A stretch of 64,000 bases of DNA from Enoplolaimus lenunculus (Eukaryota > Nematoda > Enoplea > Enoplida > Thoracostomopsidae): contig JASANG010001027.1 in NCBI GenBank assembly GCA_030248215.1, positions 1-64,000 of the forward strand. The letters are read 5' to 3'. This document shows, one piece after another, positions 34,603-44,915 of the stretch. Numbering within the stretch: the first letter of the stretch is position 1; the number at the start of each line of letters is the position of its first letter. The translations under genes were made by a program, and so were the position numbers. The notes beneath the pieces are model-generated. The model worked only from the letters and a program-made list of their open reading frames with translations. It had not been told where the DNA came from and did not search any database.

Positions 34603-34922
34603 CATGTGTGTAAACTATTTAATTTACTTATTTTAAATTACAGATTTTGGGCCACCAGTTCAGAGATTTTTGTTTGACAATTTCGTGTCGCAGTAACATT
34701 AAAATGCTAAAATCAATCTATAAAATGAATAGATATATTTTTCTGTTAACTTGGCAAATATAATTTATACAGCTCATTTGCTCTCAACTACCAGATTTCG
34801 AAATCACCTTTAAAAAGTTTAAATTTATTTTGGCAAAAAATAATTCCATCGGTACTTACGTCGTTCACATAATCCGCGGCGTTTGACGATAGTCCATTAA
34901 TTCCAGACGAAACCGAATTCAT
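30829..34922 (-). CDS. PBDC1: PBDC1 homologue (polysaccharide biosynthesis domain-containing 1), complete, five exons
   Basis: Coding exons on the minus strand: 34922-34860, 34499-34440, 33484-33344, 31492-31381 and 30926-30829. All have GT..AG junctions and consistent phases (0,0,0,1). They total 474 nt, 157 residues plus stop. The reading is MNSVSSGINGLSSNAADYVN..., PSIEAAWAIKAYEHAQTHMH, LLCSVDAKSLKLTTFDDEIH..., KWRNFVETFKDRIDDYNYGC..., VTRIQFVTVEIGRNRAGLNS.... This matches the conserved PBDC1 core along its length: ND-P-x-IE-x-AW, a/sVD-x3-LKLT-x-DDxI, a KWR-F...DYNYG-LLR block, DNTI, and RIQF-x2-EI-x-RNR-x-G. The long acidic C-terminal tail of the human protein is absent. PBDC1 is small, conserved across eukaryotes and of poorly known function; in yeast the relative is a cytosolic protein. 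The start ATG is 12 nt after an acceptor (CTTTTAG). Transposon copies fill introns 2 and 3. Confidence 0.9.
31830..32260. mobile_element. hAT-like non-autonomous element in PBDC1 intron 3
   Basis: Left end CAGGGTGCGACCGAATTAAT, right end ATTAATATCTGGTCGCACCGTG, inverted. Flanking 8-mers CTATTAAC and CTTTTAAC differ at one base, fitting an old 8-bp target duplication. Interior is CCGG-rich with no transposase. Confidence 0.75.
32273..32688. mobile_element. hAT-like non-autonomous element in PBDC1 intron 3
   Basis: Starts CTGGGTGTAAAGCGGAACTG and ends GGAATTCCGGTTGCACCCTG. Interior repeats GGAATCGGAA/TTCCGATT words. No clear target duplication. The 76-codon frame inside is not a gene. Confidence 0.6.
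32838..33165. repeat. Family I inverted-repeat element, intact, in PBDC1 intron 3
   Basis: AGTACCAAGAGTGGATGATT at the left and ATCATCTACTCTTGGTAGT at the right begin arms of about 65 bp that also include CAACTGGGTACATTCTGTGT and its complement. TA lies outside both ends. Confidence 0.8.
33558..34322. mobile_element. hAT-like element in PBDC1 intron 2
   Basis: Ends CAAGGTGCAAGCGTAATTAA and CCAGTTCCGCTTTGCACCTTG are inverted. The first and last 120 bp carry ATTCCGATT words like 32273-32688. A 26-bp block (TTACTTGCTGCATAAAAG...) is directly duplicated at 33672-33735. The middle has a GGGCCACCGGTTCGCAACC stretch and frames of 70-80 codons on both strands that I do not recognise. Confidence 0.55.
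34525..34598. repeat. (TA)n microsatellite in PBDC1 intron 1
   Basis: About 35 uninterrupted TA units. On the minus strand the tract ends only about 25 nt before the acceptor of exon 2, so it occupies the region where a branch point is expected. Confidence 0.95.
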
Positions 34923-34928
34923 CGGACG

Positions 34929-34943
34929 TAAACCCTAAAAGAC
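34929..34943 (-). promoter_or_regulatory. 3' splice acceptor just upstream of the PBDC1 ATG
   Basis: GTCTTTTAG followed by a 12-nt leader (GGTTTACGTCCG) and ATG. It could be the end of a 5'-UTR intron or a spliced-leader addition site. No matching 5' exon with a donor was identified upstream. Confidence 0.5.
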
Positions 34944-35828
34944 AAGCAAGCATTAAAAATGAACAAATATAAGCACAACACTACAGAATACCTTAGGATA
35001 CTTACAAAACTTCCCACATTTTGTTCTTTGCTTGAGTACTGCTCTGAAGTTACATCCCATATTTCTTTGCAAGATATCCATGCAATTGACGTAGTTCAGA
35101 AAAAACAGAAAATATTTACAAATATGATGTTTTTACAGAGTCTTAACATATGAAGATAAACTATGGATTTGTAATTTAGAATCTCTAGAGGTAACAAGAC
35201 AACAAACGTTGCGCTTGTGAATAAAATAAGGCACAATTATGTGGATTTGCCATTGTAAATGCATGGAAACAAAATAATCCTCACTGGTGTGATGTTGCAC
35301 AACGGCAAAATACTGTAGTATATATACAGTGCCTTTATATGCAGAAGCGGTAAAACATTGAACAGCCAAGATACATAAGAAAAAATTCCGGAACCGGAAT
35401 TCCGGTTGCACCCTGCTATAAATATAACATTTATTACTTCAAATTCCAAATCCGTAGCCATCATCAGAAGACCCCGTTCCAGTTGATCAGCACTGTAACA
35501 AGTTGATAATTTTCCAGTTATATGAGCGCAAAACCTCAAAAGTGTTGGAATCAATGTTACACAATAGTGTCCTGGTTCAGTAACGCGTCCCGATCTGGCA
35601 CTTTAATCCAGAACAGTCCCAACTTTAAGTGAACTTTAATGCACTAAAATACAACACACAATTACATACGTACATACGTCTAAGGTATTGTACTCGCATT
35701 TTGTATTTACTACCAACATCCAAATGCTACTCCGTAAAACTTTACTGCTGCTAATTCAATTACGATTCACTTAACAGAAAGCATATATTCTAAAGCCATT
35801 GACTAAAAAATACCAGCTAATCTCCAAA
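34944..35828. other. Intergenic between divergent PBDC1 and GDE1; no gene supported
   Basis: Several overlapping 60-105 codon frames occur on both strands. They share no splice context, and one (minus, 35133-35411) runs through the solo hAT terminus. Confidence 0.4.
35390..35416. repeat. Solo hAT-like terminus
   Basis: CCGGAACCGGAATTCCGG followed by TTGCACCCTG is the right end of the element at 41693-42083. No left end is nearby. Confidence 0.55.
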
Positions 35829-36725
35829 CCAGTGGTAGTGGAACTACATTTATTGAGCGAACCTCAAACACACGTAAGCAATTAAGATAATATGCAGATT
35901 AGTTATTAACTAACTATTCACTTATCGGTTTTGGAGGTTTGTGAGCAATTTATTCAGATTCCTCGCACCCGAAAACCTTCAGTAAACCGTAATAATTATT
36001 GAAATAATTTAAAAAGTCCTAATTTTGTCTTGTCAATTAAACTAATATGCAAATTAGCTAATAGCTAACTATTCAATTATCGGTTTTGGAGGCTTGTAAA
36101 CAATTTATTCAAATTTCTCGCACCTAACACCCTTTAGTTATGAAATTATATTGCTTTCAACCTTAATAATTAGCGAAATATTGTAAAAAGTCCTAATTTA
36201 GGCTTATAAACTATGCTAATATGAAAATTATCTATTAGCTAACTGCTCAATTATTGGTTTTGGAGGATTGTAAACAGTCTATGCAGATTCCTCGCTCGCA
36301 TCCAAAAACGACTTAATGCTACAATTAGATTGCTTCTACTTGTAATAATTAGTGAAATAATGTAGAAAGTCCTAATTTAGGCTTAATTAATTATGCAAAA
36401 AAGCCTGTAGCTAATAAACGGCTTAAAATTTCAAGACCCCAATGCGAGATTAACACCCCAGGATAATTGGCTTTCATTGTGAAATAATGTAGAAAGTCCG
36501 AATTTAGGCTTAATTAATTTTGCAAAAAAGCCTGTAGCTAATAAACGGCTTAAAATTTCAAAACCCCCAATGCGAGGTTAACACCCCAGGATAATTGGCT
36601 TTCAAACAAAAAATTTTATCAAAATCGGTTCAGCCGTTCCTGAGGTTATTTTCGGACGGATGGACGGCCACACGAGGTTATATTAACAATGTTGTCATAA
36701 GCAAACGACACAGACCGACGGTCTA
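35829..36725 (+). repeat. Family H element with internal ~165-bp repeats, left copy
   Basis: Begins AGTGGTAGTGGAACTACATT, then CATTTATTGAGCGAACCTC. Three to four repeats of about 165 bp follow, each with ATCGGTTTTGGAGG, CCTCGCACC, a stretch ending AAAAGTCCTAATTTAGGCTT and TATGCAAATTAGCTAATAGC. A duplicated GCCTGTAGCTAATAAACGGC block follows, then AAATCGGTTCAGCCGTTCC, GGACGGATGGACGG and a CGACACAGACCGACGGTC end. The inverted copy is at about 42590-43550, on the other side of GDE1. Confidence 0.8.
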
Positions 36726-36889
36726 ATTTAAACATAATAAATTTGCGCATTGAGATAATAAAATTCAACAACAACCTTCATAACAAGCACTAGCTATGAC
36801 ATTATATGAGGCATTTTTTGCAATGGCTGTGTTGCAGAGGTGAAACAACATAAAAGGTGAACCCTGACATTGGTAATCTGGCAAATGCC

Positions 36890-37045
36890 ACTTAAAGGGG
36901 CGTAGCAGAAGTATTAAGCTACTTGCTAGCTGTTTTGTTTTATATTAAACTTCAAATCGTCGCTCAGCACGGCCAAGCTTACTCTATTTCTGTTCAGTAG
37001 GGAAATAGTTCGTCCCTAGTCCTACACACGGGCCTGACTGCTTAT
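36890..37045. repeat. Family A/B hybrid remnant
   Basis: CACTTAAAGGGGCGTAGCAG resembles the family A start, and GTTCGTCCCTAGTCCTACAC with GGGCC resembles the family B end. The hexamer core is lost. Confidence 0.45.
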
Positions 37046-37599
37046 ATGACTACTGGCTGAAATGTTTTGGAATTTATAAAAAGTGAGCGGACTCGTTTAG
37101 TAATTTTTATTACAAACGGCCATAAATAACATATAATATATACATATGACTTATCAAAGTGTCTGAATAGGAAGTATGATATCCACAATGTAATTGTTTA
37201 GCTAGCATGATATATTCGAATAAGTTAATTTCACACCGATTCTGTAAACTATAGGAGGTAAAGCCACGACGATTATAATGATTGTCAGTTATTTGTTTAC
37301 TGCTCTTTATGCGTCTATAGATTTTTCCAAGGAATATTTAGTTTCGCTGAAAGCAAGATGGTTTTGACGATATACGAGAAAAGACTGCAGTAGTCGCGAA
37401 GGGACCGAAATCACGTTACGTACGGCAAGCCTGCTGGTTCTGTTTCATTACTGTTTTGCGCTTTGGCAAACATTGCATTCAGTATTTATTCTTAAATAAC
37501 ACTATCACTACGAGTAATTGTAACACTCCGAGTGCACGATCAAACGATTGCAATTTGTGCCTGATACCGGTAACAGGCGTTATTGTTTATATTTATATT

Positions 37600-37626
37600 T
37601 CTTTGTATTTCAGAATTTAAATCATA
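37600..37626 (+). promoter_or_regulatory. 3' splice acceptor just upstream of the GDE1 ATG
   Basis: TTTCTTTGTATTTCAG is followed by a 13-nt leader (AATTTAAATCATA) and ATG. This is a strong acceptor with no evident 5' exon in the preceding 500 nt, so either a 5'-UTR intron or spliced-leader addition is implied. Confidence 0.55.
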
Positions 37627-40600
37627 ATGGGATACTTAACCGTATATGATGCGGCACACATTTTCTCGGCGTCGTTAATAGTGACTCAAATATTTGGATT
37701 TAGCGTCAAATCCGGAGTTATTATTTCCGTTTTTGTATTGACGAATGTGCTTATTTTGTTGTTTTATTTCAATTTGCCGAGAGCCCCCGCGGATAGCGTA
37801 AATTCATTTATAGAAGGTTTTAAAGTTGGCGCACATCGTGGCGGTTCCGAAGATGCGCCTGAAAACACGATGGGAGCATTTCAACAGGTTAGTTTTGCTC
37901 AAGGTTTGTAATGTATACTTACTAAATATATCAGCCGTTATGACTATTAGTGCGCCAAATCATACATAGTAATATTTATGTTGTTAAAATACTTCGTAGA
38001 AGTGTAAGTGAAGAATCTCTCGGACCACTTTTATGCATGGTTTTTGTGGCTTTCTTACGCTTTGATTTTTATTTAGGAAAATATAACAACACATAATCAC
38101 CAGTAACGTTTAAAAACGGAAGAGCACCTTCCAACTAGTTTGAACACTTAAGCCGTTGCATACATACTTCATGATTTTAGGCCATCGATATGGGAGTCGA
38201 TGCAATCGAAATGGATGTTTCATTTACTCTAGATAATGTCGCTGTCGCGTTTCATGATGATACTGTTGACCGCGTTACGGACGGAGTTGGCAGAATTGAA
38301 GAACTGACGTGGGAATTTGTCCAACAACTTAACGCTGCAGCTAAATTTAGAGACAAGTTAGTAATTGTTTACTATAGTGTTGCTTAGATTTTACAAATTT
38401 TGTGCTTACTTGAATTCATCGGCGTGCACAGGGGTATCGACTCGGAGCCCCTCCCTTCCTTGAAAATTCTAATCTTTTACTTGCATACCCTAAACCACCT
38501 CCGTAATTTTTACGCCCCCCCTCCTCCGACGCTTCTCCACAGCAGACCCCCGAATGAAAATCGTTCCCACGAGCCTGCTGCGGTTTATGTGCGCAGCTTA
38601 TGTGTTCTTTATTGAATCAAAATTTTAAAAGTTCGTGCGTCAACGTCAACAACCAGGCTATTTGTTTTGAAGTTATTATCATAGTCAGAGTCATTCAAAT
38701 TGCCTTTTTGCGCAGGGCGAAGTTCCCCATGGAAAGAATTCCGACATTTGAAGAAGCATTGGAGCTATGCATCAAAAATCGAATGAGGATTATTATAGAT
38801 GTTAAATCGCCACATCCGCTTGTAAGTGACAAAACTGGGGTGCTTGGCACTAATTTCTTGAGCTGCCACATGTATGAATTACTTTATTGATTACTGCAGG
38901 TGCGCACCCGTACTTTCGATCACCTGGACTACGTCGCTAAGCTAACGTAATAATAGTTTAGATTATATACGTAATCAACGTACTATATGTTTAAAGTATA
39001 TACGTATGTTTGAAAATGTAGTAACATAAAATACACATATATGTTGTAATATATAACAGGGATCGACGGGATATTAATTTTACCGGATACCGGAGGCGGA
39101 TAGTGCATTTTGTCCCGGAACAGGATGCGGATGTTAACCGGATATAAGATCTAAATTTGTACACTGTTGTAAGTATATGAGTTGTGCAAAAACATGTATT
39201 TATGGATTTAAGGTTAATTTTTGGTTTGGATCTTTCATTCCATGTTAGTGTCTATTCATGAATTGCTCGGAATTGTGGTCGCGTCAAAATATCTAGTATT
39301 TTGACGAACAAAAACAGTTTTATGATATGTGGAACTACCGCCACAAATATCCGGTATTTGGTAGGTTTATACCGGATACGGATGTCGGATTTTGCCGGAT
39401 ATTAAACCGGAATAAGATATGCGGTCCATCCCTGATATATAATAGTACTTATATATTTTGAGTCTTCTATGCGTAGACTTAGTCGTTCATGGCTAGATCG
39501 TAATAATTTGAATATGACCGGTATTAGGTAGGCCAAAGTTGTAGTCTAAGCGTTATATACGCAGTATATCATTGACCGGTGTTAAAACTGTTGCTGCCAT
39601 TGTTGTACTGTAAAAGCGAAAGTTGTCAAATTTTGCTGTTTGTTGGAAAGTTTCGTTACATAATTACGCAATGACTCGATGTATTGGTAATTTTAAATGA
39701 TATATCTTTTCTGTTTCATTATTGGTTTAGGCTGTGCCAACAATTGTTAGTTGGTACAAAAAGTATTCCATTTTGTACGAAATCGCTGCGGTCGCTTCTT
39801 TCTTCCCGCAGGTCGTTTACGAGGTTAGATGCTTTTCTTTAACATCAAAGAATGAATCTTGGCTTAGATAACCTTCCAGTTGAAACTAAGGTTCAGAAAT
39901 TCAGTTTCTGTTTTAATGTTTATTACCATGTTTGTTTCTGATTTTTAACAATTCATTATCAAATAAATATAAATGCGCGTCTGTCAGAAGAAAGCGTTGC
40001 TGCAGAGCGGATCCACTGTTCCATAAGCGACGATGTTTAACAGATAACTCTTATTTTGGTTATAAACTTGGATTCTTGATTTTGAAAAACATTAAGATTT
40101 ATAATTTAAACAGAATTCAAATAGCCGGTTGCGATCTCTTTCAATCTATGAACCTATGATATATCAATATCTTACAAAATGCTTTGTACGTAAAACGACG
40201 TTTATTATGAGCGGGTAAAAAACGCGATTTGAGGGTTAGAAAACATTTAATGCGGGGCCATATTCTGAGATGCGTATAGCAGCTATCACTTATTTTCGAT
40301 AGATTCGGAAACTGATGAAGCCTTGCAACGGCTAGGCTCAATTCCGGCACAAATTTAAAGCTAGTGAAATACAAAAAAAGTGCTTTATTTAAAAAACTGC
40401 AAGACCTATCACCGAATGTTAATATATTACGCACGTTTGAGTATATAGACAACGCGCAGGTTATAATTTTAGGTGAAGCGTTCGGATAATCGAATAATTA
40501 CTGGTCACACATGGCGGACTGGGTTTTTTGCTTATACCAGCGACGAATTGATTGAACAACGATTTTCGTAAGTGAAAGACTCAATTGAACCAGTTTTGAT

Positions 40601-41429
40601 TAATCGATTTACTGCTTTAGTTTGCGTTTATATCTACATTTGCGTTGTAAGTAGCAACCGAATTAACAAACAGTCGACATAAAGGTTGGCATACAGTTTT
40701 TGGGTTGTGTTGTGTAATAATGAAATTAATGATGTTTGTTTTCAGGGAACTTCACAAACATTTCGCAGCGGTTGCACTCGATACTTTCTATGAACGCTTT
40801 CTGAATTCTTGGTTGTGGAAGATCAGCGGAGCTGATTTGTTTCTTGTCAACAGAAAACTCATTTCGCCGTAAGAAGCTTATTTACAGTTTTGTGCAACAC
40901 GATATTTTATTCACACAGCATTAACAATAATTCACCAATCAGGTTTATCAGCAGAATGTTAAATATAGATAGATAGATAGATAGCGTGTTTTAGAATCCT
41001 TTATGTTATTCAGAAACTTGTGCAAGATTTTCTTGGACTGAGTTCTAATATTGTTTCAATTTAAAGATCATCATCATCATCATTTGCGTAACCCATAGGG
41101 TCATTTGCAGCTCGCGATTTTATCAACCAATAACACAAAGCCACTTCTGAATTTAAAGATCATGTCAGCGAAGGTAACAACTTTATTTCAAGGAAAAACT
41201 GAATTCCGAATCAAGCGAGCAACGTATTAGCCTATCTTATTAATAGCGTAAATATAATTTGTATTGCATGACGTTACATTTTAGATACTACATTAAAGAA
41301 TGGCGCGATCGCGGCGTGAATGTAATTGGATGGACAGTCAATGATTATCATGAAAAGTTGCATCTTAGTCTGGAATTGGGTGTTCCGATATTGACAGATC
41401 GTTTGTCAGATATTTCGCCACGGATTTAA
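37627..41429 (+). CDS. GDE1: Glycerophosphodiester phosphodiesterase 1 (GDE1/MIR16), complete, seven exons
   Basis: Coding exons: 37627-37887, 38181-38356, 38716-38821, 39731-39823, 40473-40567, 40746-40868 and 41285-41429. All junctions are GT..AG and in phase (0,2,0,0,2,2). They total 999 nt, 332 residues, almost the human length of 331. Residues about 9-49 hold one or two membrane helices, then the GDPD domain: AHRGGSEDAPENT (His70, Glu79), DAIEMDV (Glu97, Asp99), FHDDTVDRVTDG (His112), IIIDVK (Asp174), ASFFPQVVYE, ITGHTWR and NVIGWTVNDYHEK, ending ILTDRLSDISPRI. All catalytic His and metal-binding acids are present. The family hydrolyses glycerophosphodiesters, releasing glycerol phosphate; vertebrate GDE1 is a membrane glycoprotein acting on glycerophosphoinositol and glycerophospho-N-acylethanolamines. 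That substrate choice is inferred here. A hAT-like element sits in intron 3 and a family J copy in intron 4. No canonical polyadenylation hexamer is evident in the next 250 nt. Confidence 0.96.
39057..39434. mobile_element. hAT-like non-autonomous element in GDE1 intron 3, perfect 8-bp target duplication
   Basis: Left end CAGGGATCGACGGGATATTA, right end GATATGCGGTCCATCCCTG, inverted. ATATATAA lies immediately outside both ends (39049-39056 and 39435-39442). The inside is CCGGATACCGG-rich with no transposase. Confidence 0.88.
40256..40445. repeat. Family J element in GDE1 intron 4
   Basis: GGCCATATTCTGAGATGCGT, AGCAGCTATCACTTATTTTC and AAGACCTATCACCGAATG follow family order. It ends about 28 nt before the acceptor of exon 5. 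Confidence 0.65.
40967..41083. repeat. ATAG and ATC microsatellites in GDE1 intron 6
   Basis: Four to five ATAG units at 40967-40985 and five ATC units near 41069-41083. Confidence 0.9.
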
Positions 41430-41464
41430 ACTAATGCCGTGCATCATGAGATTGCAGCTGGCCG

Positions 41465-41545
41465 ATTTGGTGTCCAGCTTAATGGTACGAAATTGTAAAT
41501 TGTAGACTTGAAGGTCACAGGTTCGAGTCCCTTGTTGTACCGTGG
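41465..41545 (+). repeat. tRNA-derived repeat fragment
   Basis: A good B box, GGTTCGAGTCC, follows ACTTGAAGGTCACA, with a weak A box (TGGTGTCCAGCTTAATGG) about 45 nt earlier. It lies 36 nt after the GDE1 stop codon. The acceptor stem does not close, so it is a SINE-like relic, not a tRNA gene. Confidence 0.5.
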
Positions 41546-41692
41546 TATTTTGGCGGTATGGCTTTTGCAGTTAAAGGGAAGATTATAATTACATTTTGTT
41601 AAGTGATTATGCTTTAATTGTTAATATGACCGATTTGATGATGTATTTTGATGTAGTTTTTCTGATGTTTGAGAGATTGCTTTGAATTCAAT

Positions 41693-42083
41693 CAGGGTGC
41701 AACCGGAATTACAATTTACCGGAACCGGAACCGGAATTTGAAAATTTTACCGGAACCGGAACCGGAAAGTGAAAAATGCATTTCACCAAAAATTTCATTT
41801 TAATCTTATCTTTTGCTCTATTATTTGTGAAATAACCTTAGTCGAACATAGATATTTATTTTATTTGTTGTATTTTAGATTTTCGTCGTCGACTGAAGTG
41901 AAATCCACCATCAATGGCTTATATTCGGAATACAAGTGGCTTTCTAAAGAGATTCTTAAAGATTAGCAAAGTTAAAAAAACGGCCAAATTATAAAACCGG
42001 AATTTTTAAATCCGGTAAAAATTTACCGGAACCGGAAGGTGAAAAAATGCCGGAACCGGAACCGGAATTCCGGTTGCACCCTG
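41693..42083. mobile_element. hAT-like non-autonomous element, perfect 8-bp target duplication
   Basis: Left end CAGGGTGCAACCGGAATTAC, right end GGAATTCCGGTTGCACCCTG, inverted. AATTCAAT is present directly outside both ends (41685-41692 and 42084-42091). The termini carry repeated CCGGAACCGGAA. A 65-codon frame inside is not a transposase. Confidence 0.92.
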
Positions 42084-42346
42084 AATTCAATATATTCGTA
42101 CTTAATTGTTCTTTAATTTCTTCCGTTTCGTTTGTTTTGGAAAAGACAAACGCGAATATTTTTTAGAGTTTTTAAACCTTTGTTGGCGTTAGGGTTATGC
42201 AGAACCTATAAGTGCCACGCGCCACAACTGATAACAAAGTTGGTTGTGGCGTGGCGATGTGGCAGTATACTTTGTTTTTGCTTGTGACACTCTGAGAGCT
42301 TAACGCATGTTATAATATATTGAATTACAAAAGTCGGGTAGAATAT

Positions 42347-42484
42347 TGTTAATTTTTGGTACAGGCGTAGAGCAAGACATATGCGGAAAATGTGCTCAAT
42401 CTTGAACCGCAGCAGTCTCTGGTTCGAAAGTTATAGAACCTATCACCAACTGGAGATAGGTGCTGCACACATTTGGAATACGGG
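42347..42484. repeat. Family J fragment
   Basis: TTGGTACAGGCGTAGAGCAAG, GTTATAGAACCTATCACCAA and ACACATTTGGAATACGGGCC: the right half of family J. Confidence 0.65.
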
Positions 42485-42589
42485 CCTAGACCTTCAAATG
42501 GTTGGTATCAGAGTTTCACCGATATCTTGTTGAACACTGTTAACCACATTTCCAGATATTTTGCTTTGTTTTGCTCTATTTTAAACAAA

Positions 42590-43550
42590 ACGCAACGGGG
42601 CGAGCGGAACCCCGGGCGGAGGAACCCCCGGCGGGCGCGGGGGGATGTTTTGTACTTGGGGATCGAAAGGTGGATGTCCGTCCGTCCGTCTGTCCGTCCG
42701 AAATGAATCTCAGGAACAGCTGAACCGATTTTGATAAACTTTTTTTTGTTTGAAAGCCAATTATCCTGGGGTGTTAACCTCGCATTGGGGTTTTAAAATT
42801 TTAAGCCGTTTATTACCTACAGGCTAATTTGAATAATTAATTAAGCCTAAATTAGGACTTTCCACAGTATTTCACTAATTATTGCAGTTAGAAGCAATCT
42901 AATTTTAACATTAAAGGGTTTTTGGGTGCTAGGAATCTGCGTAGACTGTTTACAAACTTCCAAAACCGATAATTGAGCAGTTAGCTAATAGATAATTTGC
43001 ATATTAGCATAGTTTATAAGCCTAAATTAGGACTTTTTACAATATTTCACTAATTATTAAAGTTAAAAGCAATATAATTTCAGCACTAAAGGGTTTTTAG
43101 GTGCGAGAAATTTGAATAAATAGTTTAAAAACATCCAAAACCGATAATTGAATAGTTAGCTAATACCTAATTTGCATATTAGCTTAATTGACAAGACAAA
43201 ACTAGGACTTTTTTAAATTATTTCAGTAATTATTAGCGTTTACTGAAGGTTTTTGGGTGCGAGGAATTTGAATAAATTGTTTAAAAACCTTGAAAACCGA
43301 TCATTGAATAGCTAACAAATAGCTAATTTGAATATTAGCTTAATTAACAAGACAAAATTAGGACTTTTTAAATTATTCCAAAAATTATTAGGGTGTCTCA
43401 AGGGTTTTAGGGTGGAGAAATCTGAGGACATTGCTTACAAACCTCCAAAACCGATAAATGAATAGTTAGCTAATAACTAATTTGCATATTGCCTTAATTG
43501 CTTACGTGTGTTCGAGCGTCGCTCAATAAATGTAGTCCCACTACGACTGG
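42590..43550 (-). repeat. Family H element, right copy, inverted relative to 35829-36725
   Basis: Opens with a GC-rich patch (GCGAGCGGAACCCCGGGCGG), then GTCCGTCCGTCCGTCTGTCC and CAGCTGAACCGATTTTGATA. About four repeats of 165 bp follow (AATTAGGACTTTTTACAATA, CCAAAACCGATAATTGA). It ends TCAATAAATGTAGTCCCACT. The order is the exact reverse of the left copy. Confidence 0.8.
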
Positions 43551-43897
43551 TATATTGTAATTTTGGTCATAAATAACAGTGTAATATCCGACAACCTATA
43601 ATAGTGAAACGGATGTCGATTTTTTTGCTAGAGCTGGATATCTGATCGCACTCTAGCTACTATGGGTATATTTATATAAGTTTCGTATCTGCTTTGAAGC
43701 GTATTAAATCGTATTTTGTCATTCGGAACCAGAGTATTATATATTTATGTGAGCAGTATTTTTAACTCTTGCATGTGATTTCGAAGTGTCAAATTTATTT
43801 GCTGTTTAATATGTCTGTTTGATTTTTCACGACCATGTCTAATTTCATAATTTTGTTGTTCCGGTGTGCTACGGTATGCAATATAATAATATAGTTT

Positions 43898-44060
43898 GCC
43901 TATGTTACTTTTAGGGGCGTCCGGTTTTTCATGGGACTGCTATAGAGTGCGTTTTGGCTTTAATGTTTGTGCTTACCCTTATCTTGTGTTCTGTTGTAAA
44001 GTTATCGTTATGCTAAGGCAAACCTTAGATTAAATTGTTACGCCTCTTAAGGTGGACTTC
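43898..44060. repeat. Family A element, degraded
   Basis: TTTGCCTATGTTACTTTTAG with GGGGCGTCCGG at the left, GTTACGCCTCTTAAGGTGGA at the right. The TTAGGC core is largely gone. Confidence 0.6.
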
Positions 44061-44811
44061 TTGGATAATGTATTCTAAACTTTTGGTTATGTTTAATTTC
44101 TAGCTGTTTCCATAATGAATATTGTAATTTCTCAAGCAATCGCATCAAGTCTAAACCTTTTGCAGTACGTTGACTGTCATGTTGTTACCTGTTTTCAGTA
44201 AGAAAGAAGAAATTCGCTGGTGTGCTGTGATGCTATTTAAGATTATGGATTAGAGACGACGTTTTTTGCAGATCAAGCCATAATTTTTACCTGTGTATGT
44301 TTTGAAAGTCACTTATCTTGCAGTAGGATTTCGATATTTTTGTTGTCAAAATTATTCGTGTTTTCATTAATGAACTTTTTCCATGTGCCATGTAAGTTCA
44401 GTTTGAATTATTTGATTAGTAGGACATTACAACCTGTTTTAAATAATTGGAGTTTTTGCAATGCTACGCCATCTTTTTACACAACCAGCTAGCTATAAGT
44501 TGCAGGTGCAAGTTCTCGCTGCAAAAAATACACTTGTGAATTAGAATTTGTAGGTTTCAATTTGGATTAGGCAACGGCATAATAATCATCGTTCCGAGTT
44601 GTTTTTGTGTTGTGGATTGTATATACATTTATTAATTTTGTTGCTTCCATAGGTACCATATTAGCTATCATGTTTCGTTTAATTTTGTTTACTTTCTTTG
44701 TGTATTAGATAGATGTCGACGTCTGAATGGAACTGTTTGATTAGTTATGCGTCGAGGTGTTTTCTGATTACTATTGTAATTCTATGTGGCGTTAATTACT
44801 ACACTGTAAAT
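44061..44811. other. No gene seen
   Basis: AT-rich DNA with no supported exon, RNA or repeat end. Confidence 0.5.
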
Positions 44812-44915
44812 CCAAAAAGTGTATTAATCACTTTAACTGAATTCTGAAAATCATAATTTAGATTCAGTGATTCAACGCATACTGAACTAAAATCAACTCA
44901 CTGGAATTTATAGTG
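44812..44915. repeat. Family D element, short (104 bp)
   Basis: CACTGTAAATCCAAAAAGTG at the left and CAACTCACTGGAATTTATAG at the right, with TA on both outer sides. Confidence 0.75.

Noticed and set aside
38901..38952. Possible GDE1 exon after TTGATTACTGCAG reading VRTRTFDHLDYVAKLT
   Set aside because: The acceptor is good, but the reading hits a stop and does not match GDE1. Exon 3 joins the exon at 39731 directly in phase and in alignment with the family, so no exon is needed here.
39932..40159. 75-codon frame in GDE1 intron 4 (VRRKRCCRADPL...)
   Set aside because: It was considered as the exon before ITGHTWR, but the exon at 40473-40567 supplies VKRSDNRIITGHTWR in phase with both neighbours.
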